A DNA stretch of 5,305 bases from positions 1 to 5,305 of the forward strand of contig JAISRJ010000279.1 in the NCBI GenBank assembly GCA_031273705.1, given 5' to 3'. The notes below the pieces were generated by a model that worked only from the letters and a program-made list of their open reading frames with translations, ran no database searches and had not been told where the DNA came from. How positions within the stretch are numbered: the stretch's first letter is position 1; each line of letters opens with the position of its first letter. Below, piece by piece: positions 1-5,169 of the stretch. The stretch comes from Clostridiales bacterium (GTDB taxonomy: Bacteria; Bacillota; Clostridia; Lachnospirales; WQUN01). A program made the position numbers and the translations under genes.

Positions 1-499
1 GCGGTTCACCGATTATGATCCCGGCGTTCCCGGACGAGCAAACTCGCATTGACTATGACCTGACCTACTATGTCAATGATGTGAATTTGACAAACACGCA
101 GGTGCTGGCGGAATATGGGTGCCGCGGTGAACTGAAAAATGTTTACACCTACGGTGTTCAAAGGCTGAACGCGGCGCGTGTTGACGGTTCGGTTGACACG
201 TATGAATATGACGGGCGCGGCTCTGTGGCAAATTTGGTTTCAACAAACGCGGAGGTTTTGGCAAGCTATTCTTATGATCCATTCGGGGAAATGGCCGCTG
301 GCAAGCCGGAACAAGATGTGATTTTCGGGTACAACGGCGAGGAATATAACCCGGTCACGGGGCTTGTTTATTTGCGCGCACGGTATTATAATGTGGAAAC
401 CGGCACATTTATTAGCGAGGACAGCTTTTTGGGGTCTGACGAAAATATTGGTTCGCAGAATCTGTATGCCTTTGGCGAGGGCGATCCCGTCAACAATAT
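1..499 (+). repeat. Direct repeat copy A: 3' end of RHS core
   Basis: Positions 1-499 match 2233-2731 at a constant offset of 2232 with no gaps. By my manual count there are about 35 mismatches, so roughly 93% identity. The left edge is cut by the window. Similarity stops abruptly inside the codon before DPTG, at the toxin junction. Confidence 0.95.
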
Positions 500-1679
500 T
501 GACCCCACAGGGCATTTCACAAGTTTGATTACGCAGCAAGCGGGATGGCAGACGGATTATTGGGGAAACAAATTTGACAGACATGTCAACGGTCAAATTA
601 CAAGTCAGACAAGCGCAATCAATGAGCGCAGTTACAATGATTATTCAATCTCGGAGAAAAAAGCGAACAAATATGCCGGGGACGGCGGAGACGCGGCGAG
701 AGGTCTTTGCACGAGTTACAACTGTGTTCCGGGCGAACAAGTTGAAAAAGCCATTGCGGATATGGAGCAGAAGATAAAGGACACGCAAAAATCCGCGAAT
801 GAGACGATTAATGGGATTAGGAAAGGTAATATAGAGGAGTGGGAAGCGGAGAAGTCAAAGATAGATACAAATGGCGATAGCACGAGTGAAAATCAATCGG
901 GATCAGAAGAGCAGAAAGACTCACTACTACTTCCTCTGCTTATTTATAAATCAAAAGATGAAACAGACACACCGGAAGATATGAAATTTGCAGATTTATC
1001 AAAAACTGAATTAAAGAAAGTACAGCATATTTCGGCAAGTACCTTTTGGAGGTCGGAAGAGAGTATGCGGTTGTACTTTTTGCAAATTATTGAGAAATTC
1101 ACAACAAAAGACAACGGTATGGCGAAAGTTGCAAAAGAAATGTATTATAAATTCACAAATGGAGATGGCGGTGAATATAGTAGTGAAACCTTAACTGACC
1201 GAGTTAAAAAACATAACGAAACCACCGTATTTGTAGAAGCGGTTTTAAAAGAATTGAACGCGATTATTTGTGAAAATGGTGGTGATATTAGTGTGCTAAA
1301 ATACGAGGAAATAAATCGTGATACTTCAAAAATGGTGAATGCTATGAAAGGTACAATATTTTTACCGCGTTTTGCCGGTGACAAAGAAAAATATAATGGA
1401 TTAAAAATAACGCTAAATGGTTTAGCGGGCGCTAAACTTGAAATCACATCATATAACTTTAACGGTACAAATTATTCCGGTACGCTGAAAGTGATTTTTT
1501 GGGACTACTTTGGACTGGATCAAGCGGATCAAGAAAAATTCGGAACGTGGGGATATTTAGCTACCGGAATCGGCTTCAAATCGTGGTACATTCTCCAGCA
1601 TTATGATAAATTCGAGGGACAGTATAAACCATTTAAAACTGTTATTGAATTTGATGTTCCTTTTTCAGGAGAAGTTTGA
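1..1679 (+). CDS. RHS/YD-repeat polymorphic toxin, C-terminal part with DUF3289-like toxin domain (5' partial)
   Basis: The reading frame is open from the first base, so this is the 3' end of a much larger RHS gene; the ATG at 15 is internal. Residues are numbered from that ATG. Residues 1-165 are the end of the RHS core: YDPFGE at 87, GYNGEEYNPVTGLVYLRARY from 105, then VETGTFISEDS and DPVNNIDPTG with DPTG at 163. In the family, this is where the core shell ends and auto-cleavage releases the variable C-terminus. Residues 166-325 are a polar, low-complexity linker. Residues ~327-554 resemble DUF3289 as I remember it: NGDGGEYSS (382), LTDRVKKH, FWDYFGLD (495), GFKSWYILQHY (520), then PFKTVIEFDVPFSGEV to the stop. 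The biochemical activity of DUF3289 is unknown to me. RHS proteins are surface or secreted, often acting in contact-dependent competition; that role is inferred here. Base composition falls from about 50% GC in the core to about 35% in the toxin, which suggests a separate origin for the tip. The RHS call is near certain; the DUF3289 call is from motif memory. Confidence 0.9.
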   Translation, partial: GSPIMIPAFPDEQTRIDYDLTYYVNDVNLTNTQVLAEYGCRGELKNVYTYGVQRLNAARVDGSVDTYEYDGRGSVANLVSTNAEVLASYSYDPFGEMAAGKPEQDVIFGYNGEEYNPVTGLVYLRARYYNVETGTFISEDSFLGSDENIGSQNLYAFGEGDPVNNIDPTGHFTSLITQQAGWQTDYWGNKFDRHVNGQITSQTSAINERSYNDYSISEKKANKYAGDGGDAARGLCTSYNCVPGEQVEKAIADMEQKIKDTQKSANETINGIRKGNIEEWEAEKSKIDTNGDSTSENQSGSEEQKDSLLLPLLIYKSKDETDTPEDMKFADLSKTELKKVQHISASTFWRSEESMRLYFLQIIEKFTTKDNGMAKVAKEMYYKFTNGDGGEYSSETLTDRVKKHNETTVFVEAVLKELNAIICENGGDISVLKYEEINRDTSKMVNAMKGTIFLPRFAGDKEKYNGLKITLNGLAGAKLEITSYNFNGTNYSGTLKVIFWDYFGLDQADQEKFGTWGYLATGIGFKSWYILQHYDKFEGQYKPFKTVIEFDVPFSGEV

Positions 1680-1680
1680 C

Positions 1681-1686
1681 AGGAGG
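1681..1686 (+). promoter_or_regulatory. Shine-Dalgarno AGGAGG deciding the TTG start of the putative immunity gene
   Basis: A perfect AGGAGG lies two bases after the toxin stop codon (TGA 1677-1679) and seven bases before the TTG at 1694. It rules out the earlier in-frame TTG at 1676, which lies upstream of the site. The tight spacing suggests translation coupled to the toxin gene. Confidence 0.85.
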
Positions 1687-1693
1687 GATAAGT

Positions 1694-2203
1694 TTGAAAA
1701 GAATACATATTATCGCACTTAGTTCAATCGCTTCCATTATTGCAATATCGGTTTTTTCTTTTTTAGATTATTCAAAAAGCAAACTCACAACCAATCTTGC
1801 ACAATATGAAGATGATGCAAATTTGGTTGCTAATCTTGTGCATTCTCAGAGTCGTTCGTTATTATTAAACGATGCTTTTTACTTATATGGGAAAAATAGC
1901 GAGGGAAACGTATATCTATCTTGCACCAGTGAAGGAGATGAGTCCCCTTTAAGAGTTGAGATGACAGAAAAGGAAAGCGGTAGTTTGAAAACAGTTGCAG
2001 AAAAGATATTTCCAAGTGGTGATGGAGACACTTTTGAGGGCATTAGGGTGGTTAATGAATTAATCTATTTTGAAACAATGGATGGAAGTATGACTTTGGT
2101 TTGCTCAAAATTCGGGAATATAAATGGAATAGTTTTGGACAAGGGCGATCATCTGTATAAAGTCAAAAAAGATTGGTATGAGTGGTTGAGTGCAAGGAGA
2201 TGA
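1694..2203 (+). CDS. Small membrane-anchored protein, putative immunity protein of the RHS toxin
   Basis: This is a 169-residue protein with a TTG start, placed by the AGGAGG at 1681-1686. I do not recognise its family. Residues 2-5 are basic (KRIH), and residues 6-24 form one hydrophobic segment (IIALSSIASIIAISVFSFL) followed by DYSKSK: a signal anchor or uncleaved signal peptide with the remainder outside the cytoplasm. The soluble part is mixed and acidic, with only two cysteines, C77 (YLSCTSE) and C137 (LVCSKF), which could pair if exported. It starts 14 bases after the toxin stop and is AT-rich like the toxin tip, so the two look like one transferred cassette. Position, size and shared composition make an immunity role likely, and the membrane anchor would suit a toxin that acts at the envelope or during entry. 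This is inference from context, not from sequence similarity. The last residues (SARR, then TGA TGA) overlap the start of the second RHS core copy, so the C-terminus may have been altered at the recombination junction. Confidence 0.75.
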   Translation: MKRIHIIALSSIASIIAISVFSFLDYSKSKLTTNLAQYEDDANLVANLVHSQSRSLLLNDAFYLYGKNSEGNVYLSCTSEGDESPLRVEMTEKESGSLKTVAEKIFPSGDGDTFEGIRVVNELIYFETMDGSMTLVCSKFGNINGIVLDKGDHLYKVKKDWYEWLSARR

Positions 2204-2735
2204 TGAATCCCTGCCCGGCGCAAACGGCGGCGGCGGTTCACCGATTATTATCCCGGCGTTCCCGGACGAGCAAACCCGCATTGACTATGACCTGACCTAT
2301 TATGTAAATGATGTGAATTTGACAAACACGCAGGTGCTGGCGGAATACGGACGCCGCGGTGAACTGAAAAAAGTGTACACATACGGCGTTCAGAGGTTGA
2401 ACGCGGCGCGTGTTGACGGTTCAGTTGATGCGTATGAATATGACGGGCGCGGCTCTGTGGCAAATTTGGTTTCAGCAAACGCGGAGGTTTTGGCAAGCTA
2501 TTCTTATGATCCATTCGGGGAAATGACCGCGGGCAAGCCGGAACAAGATGTGATTTTCGGGTACAACGGCGAGGAATATAACCCGGTTACGGGGCTTGTT
2601 TATTTGCGCGCGCGGTATTATAATGTGGAAACCGGGACATTTATTTCCGAAGATAGTTACTTAGGTTCAGATGAAAATATTGGTTCGCAGAATCGTTATG
2701 CCTTTGGCGAGGGCGATCCCGTCAACAATATATAG
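2193..2735 (+). pseudogene. Orphan fragment of an RHS core end, lacking a toxin domain
   Basis: An open frame begins right after an in-frame TGA at 2187-2189 and ends at TAG 2733-2735. It encodes DDESLPGANGGGGSP followed by the same RHS core end as the first gene: YDLTYYVNDVNLTNTQVLAEY, then YDPFGE, GYNGEEYNPVTGLVYLRARY, FISEDSYLGSDENIG and DPVNNI. The only start is a GTG at 2190, inside the preceding gene and with no Shine-Dalgarno, so this is most likely a displaced untranslated cassette rather than a gene. The glycine stretch is encoded by a short CGG repeat near 2223-2237. In the first copy VNNI leads into DPTG and the toxin; here VNNI is followed at once by TAG. A toxin tip therefore appears to have been lost exactly at the core boundary. 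Known orphan RHS modules consist of a core fragment plus toxin plus immunity gene and can be restored by recombination with the intact gene. This one could supply core sequence but no toxin. Confidence 0.85.
2233..2731 (+). repeat. Direct repeat copy B: RHS core end downstream of the toxin-immunity pair
   Basis: This is the partner of positions 1-499, ungapped at about 93% identity. Differences are scattered except for a cluster at 2644-2673, where synonymous serine codons also differ (AGC in copy A, TCC in copy B). The right edge is the RHS-toxin junction. The two copies bracket 1733 bases holding the toxin tip and the immunity gene. Confidence 0.95.
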
Positions 2736-2741
2736 AAAGGA
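2734..2741 (+). promoter_or_regulatory. Likely ribosome binding site of the broken small-protein gene
   Basis: AGAAAGGA overlaps the TAG that ends the RHS fragment and sits 11 bases before the ATG at 2753. The spacing is slightly long but usable. It supports 2753 as the original start. Confidence 0.5.
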
Positions 2742-2752
2742 TTGTATGTTCA

Positions 2753-3152
2753 ATGTGGATTGCTTTATTGATCTTAATTTTGGTTGTGATTGTTTGTAGA
2801 ATGGTGTATCTGAAAAAAGCAACTAAATTATTGATAATTATTGGTATGACTTTACAACAGTTCCGCTAAAATGTATGAGGGAAATCACAATCCGTCATTT
2901 TTTAGCATCTATGTCGAAAAGACCGACAGAGAAAAGGCCACACAGGAATACAATTTAAAAAACAAAAATGATATTTTATTCAGTTATAGCGAAATAAAAG
3001 GTTATAATAATATTTTTACGTCATTCGTATGCTGAGCAGATTTTACATCAAGATATTATTTTATTTATGCAAAAGATAGATTAATATCCGTTCGTGAACA
3101 CAATCAAAAAACAGACAGATTGTTTGAACATTATATCTTATACTCGAATTAG
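2753..3152 (+). pseudogene. Interrupted gene for a small N-terminally anchored protein, possible immunity remnant
   Basis: Three reading frames join into one plausible protein of about 133 residues. Segment one, from ATG 2753, is MWIALLILILVVIVC, a membrane segment, then RMVYLKKATK. At about 2825-2827 the frame moves to IIDNYWYDFTTVPL, and at about 2867-2871 to KMYEGNHNPSFFSIYVEK. That frame runs on to FTSFVC, a TGA at 3033-3035, then ADFTSRYYFIYAKDRL and the final ILYSN before TAG 3150-3152. Each frame change is repaired by one extra A in an existing A run. As printed, only a 38-residue peptide ending at TAA 2867-2869 would be made. I do not recognise the family. It resembles the putative immunity protein upstream in design (N-terminal anchor, small soluble domain, AT-rich), and it directly follows a toxinless RHS core, so an immunity gene that outlived its toxin is the simplest reading. 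Sequencing error is an alternative explanation for the breaks. Confidence 0.6.
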
Positions 3153-3336
3153 AGACGGTTTTATTTTTGCGTAAACCAGAGCATTCACCGCGTCATCATC
3201 GCGACATCTTCCTTCGTCGTTTATAAATATATGTTCTGAATACAACAGATTGGGCAAGCTTTGCGAAAAACATGAGGAACTTAGTAAAGCCGGAATAATA
3301 AAACAGTACACGGCTTAAAAATAGAAACGAAAGGAA
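3153..3336 (+). other. Spacer with a possible coding relic, no clear gene
   Basis: About 180 bases separate the broken gene from the membrane-protein gene. One frame is open from 3175 to TAA 3316-3318 and its end looks protein-like (INICSEYNRLGKLCEKHEEL, then SKAGIIKQYTA), but it has no start codon and no ribosome binding site. It may be the 3' scrap of a lost gene. I see no convincing promoter, terminator or RNA gene here. Confidence 0.3.
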
Positions 3337-3345
3337 TTGATTGAA

Positions 3346-4128
3346 TTGCAGCGAATCAAAGCCTTGATTCGGCCTAAAATTCTTCTGCCGGCACTCGGGA
3401 TCGCACTTTTGCTGTCCCTGTGCGGTAAGTTCGTTTTTCCTGAAATGTTCAGCGCGGAAACCGGACAGGCCGGTGTGATTCCTCCGGCGGCTGGTTTTTG
3501 TTTGATATTGACAGCGTGTCTGTCGGCGATTTATCTGTTTTCTTTGCTCTTTGCCGAGGCAACGGACGGCGAACGAAAAGCGTTTGCATATTTCAAGGGA
3601 TTTCTGCCCTTGCTGCTCATTGAATTTGCCGCTATGCCGGTGGTGAGCGCCCTTTATGGGTTGCTGGCCGTTCTGATTCAGGCGGCTGCAAAGCCGTGAT
3701 TAACTACGGGACAAATCAAAGGAGTCATTGACGCTGCGACCGGTATTCTTACGCTGCTGATAATTCCTGTCTTCATTCATGTGCTGATGGTTTTGGGAAC
3801 TCAGGAAAAGAAGGTTTTGCGGAGTATCACAACAGGGCTAAAAAGTCTGAAAAAATATTATCTGCGCGTTTTGCTCGCCTTGATTGTCCTTTTTTCTGCC
3901 GGCATACTGTCCGGTCTCCCATTTCATTTTATGCAAACCACACTTGTGTCAAATATCATACAAGCAATGGTTTCCGCATTGATTGGCGGTTTAGGTATTA
4001 TTGGAGTGGTTGCAATTTACCCCAAAAGCATACTCGTCAACCCCAAAAAACGGCTTGCATTAGATGACATAAGTCACCAAACCGAGCGCAAACAAGAAAC
4101 CAAAGAACCTGCGGCTGTTTGTAAATGA
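3346..4128 (+). pseudogene. Six-segment membrane protein of unknown function, interrupted by in-frame TGA
   Basis: A single frame runs from TTG 3346 to TGA 4126-4128, broken only by TGA at 3697-3699 (codon 118 of about 260). The start at 3346 is preferred over TTG 3337 because GAAAGGA (3329-3335) lies 10 bases before it and almost touches 3337. The first part, about 117 residues, has three hydrophobic segments (ILLPALGIALLLSLCGKFVF; AAGFCLILTACLSAIYLFSL; FLPLLLIEFAAMPVVSALYG). The part after the TGA has three more (GILTLLIIPVFIHVLMVLG; YLRVLLALIVLFSAGIL; IIQAMVSALIGGLGIIGVVA) and a charged cytoplasmic-type tail with KPKKR-like and ERKQETKEP stretches. Coding character continues straight through the stop (LTTGQIKGVIDAATG), so this was one gene. 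The family is not recognised and no catalytic motif is visible. GC is higher than in the preceding AT-rich stretch. The TGA may be a real nonsense mutation or a sequencing error; reinitiation at GTG 3781 or ATG 3787 would yield only the second half. Confidence 0.7.
3352..3371 (+). promoter_or_regulatory. Perfect 8-bp hairpin over the first codons of the membrane-protein gene
   Basis: CGAATCAA (3352-3359), loop AGCC, TTGATTCG (3364-3371) form an 8-bp stem that begins six bases after the start of the TTG start codon at 3346. A hairpin there could affect initiation. It has no T run, so it is not a terminator. It may be chance within codons 3-9. Confidence 0.35.
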
Positions 4129-4171
4129 ACCTCTCTTGGACAAGCCCCGGAGTATCGAAATGGGAAATTTG

Positions 4172-4177
4172 AAGGAG
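4172..4177 (+). promoter_or_regulatory. Shine-Dalgarno AAGGAG of the MORN gene
   Basis: AAGGAG lies eight bases before GTG 4186 and decides this GTG start. It is 43 bases downstream of the stop of the preceding membrane-protein gene, which allows the two genes to share a transcript. Confidence 0.75.
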
Positions 4178-4185
4178 TTGTAAAA

Positions 4186-4991
4186 GTGAAGACGGAATAC
4201 ATTATTGCAATCATCATCCTCGGCGTGTCGGCGATCGCGGCGTTTACCGCCTACATCTTGACTGCCAAGAAAGAGCAGAAGTTCAAGTGGGTCAAGCCCG
4301 GCATCGCGGTAGGCATTGCGCTGTTTCTTGCCTCCACGGTATTCCTCTCAGTGGGCGCGGCGACCAATCAGCTCGCCAAACCCAAGGCGATCCCGGTTTT
4401 TGACCCAAGTCTAAATGGTTACATCGAAAATGTGGAAAACACCGAGGGCGGTTTCTATACTGGCGAGTTTTCGGGCGGCTATTACCACGGCAAGGGCAAA
4501 CTAACATATAAAGACACCTCGACCTATGACGGCCAATGGAACAACGGCAAGCGTGAGGGGCAAGGCATATTTATAGCAATGAGGGTTGGCAGTATGACGG
4601 CGCGTGGAAGGCCGATAAAATGAGCGGTGTCGGCACATACACCTTTGCGGACAAATCCATCTATCAGGGCGAATGGTCGAACGATATGCCCAACGGCAAA
4701 GGCACATTCGCCAGCTTTGAGGGCTGGGTATATGTCGGTCAGTTCAAGGACGGCCTGAAACACGGCAATGGCAAAATTACCTACAAGGACACCTCCTGCT
4801 ACGACGGCGAATGGCGCAATAACGTCAAGCAAGGACAGGGCGAGCAGACCTATTTTGACGATCAAGGTCAGTATTTCGGGACGTATGTGGGCGCGTTTGC
4901 CGCTGATAAACGCAATGGCACAGGGATATTTACTTATGCCAATGGATACACGCAGTCCGGCGAGTGGAAAAACGATAATTTTATGGAGTAA
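4186..4991 (+). pseudogene. Two-segment membrane protein with MORN repeats, interrupted by one missing base
   Basis: From GTG 4186, residues 5-27 (YIIAIIILGVSAIAAFTAYI and onward) and 40-59 (IAVGIALFLASTVFLSVGAA) are membrane segments joined by a basic loop (KKEQKFKWVK). A short linker follows, then about 7.5 MORN repeats of the pattern YxGxWxxGxxxGxGxxxxxxG. Repeat units begin at 4453, 4522, 4590, 4659, 4728, 4797, 4881 and 4950; the spacing is 69 bases except 68 in the second unit and 84 in the sixth. The short unit marks a lost base near 4569-4572. One more T in the TTT run joins GQGIF to YSNEGWQYDGAW in the correct frame and gives about 268 residues ending at TAA 4989-4991. As printed, the first frame ends at TGA 4621-4623, overlapping an ATG at 4620 that is merely an internal methionine. 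MORN repeats form elongated beta-hairpin arrays, often membrane-associated; bacterial roles are mostly unknown. The N-terminal topology leaves the location of the repeats uncertain. Confidence 0.85.
4453..4988 (+). repeat. MORN-encoding tandem array, 69-base period
   Basis: Seven full units and a partial eighth encode 23-residue MORN motifs. Units 1-2 and 5-6 share the phrases TYKDTS and YDGxW, which suggests internal duplication of a multi-unit block. Unit 6 carries an extra five residues (phase shift of 15 bases). Confidence 0.9.
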
Positions 4992-5114
4992 GCGCTATTT
5001 CATTCGTCAAACAGCATGTAATATGAAATTAAAATATTTTAATTGACTACGGTGTCACGGAACAGCCTGACGACCGATAAACCCGATCGCGCAGCGATCA
5101 GCACAAATAATCCC
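4992..5114. other. Spacer with an AT palindrome and a GC hairpin
   Basis: This spacer after the MORN gene contains an 18-base perfect palindrome (AATTAAAATATTTTAATT, 5027-5044) and a 6-bp hairpin (GATCGC at 5085-5090, loop GCA, GCGATC at 5094-5099). Neither is followed by a T run on the plus strand. No gene is supported here. Confidence 0.5.
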
Positions 5115-5116
5115 AC

Positions 5117-5144
5117 AAAAAAGGGGCGGTACAATCCGCCCCTT
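5117..5144 (-). terminator. Intrinsic terminator for the convergent minus-strand gene
   Basis: AAGGGGCGG (5121-5129), loop TACAAT, CCGCCCCTT (5136-5144) form a 9-bp GC-rich stem. Read on the minus strand, the stem runs into an uninterrupted T run (the A run at 5117-5122), the classic Rho-independent form. It lies 25 bases after the stop of the minus-strand gene. The plus-strand side is followed only by GATTTATAT, so it may stop transcription from the MORN gene weakly. Confidence 0.9.
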
Positions 5145-5169
5145 GATTTATATAAAAATCCGTCAACAT

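Noticed and set aside
1676..1693. Earlier TTG start at 1676 for the putative immunity gene
   Set aside because: The AGGAGG at 1681-1686 lies downstream of it and is ideally spaced for TTG 1694; starting at 1676 would also put an acid-free but atypical MTGGIS leader ahead of the KRIH signal anchor.
2190..2735. RHS fragment as an expressed gene starting at GTG 2190
   Set aside because: There is no Shine-Dalgarno before it, the GTG lies within the preceding gene, and an in-frame TGA is immediately upstream. It reads as a cut-off piece of a core.
3153..3215. Minus-strand peptide-like frame (DEGRCRDDDAVNALVYAKIK)
   Set aside because: It is short and has no start, ribosome binding site or terminator; the likeness to any known domain was too loose to claim.
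3033..3699. Alternative genetic code with TGA as a sense codon
   Set aside because: TGA ends the toxin gene two bases before a perfect AGGAGG, and a tandem TGA TGA follows the immunity gene. Reading through either gives no sensible protein.
4620..4991. Separate second MORN gene starting at ATG 4620 with ATGA overlap
   Set aside because: The ATG falls in the middle of a repeat unit, the 69-base repeat phase continues across the break with one base missing, and no ribosome binding site precedes it.
5027..5060. Tiny frame giving IDYGVTEQPDDR after the MORN gene
   Set aside because: It has no start and begins just after an in-frame TAA; too short to support as a gene end.
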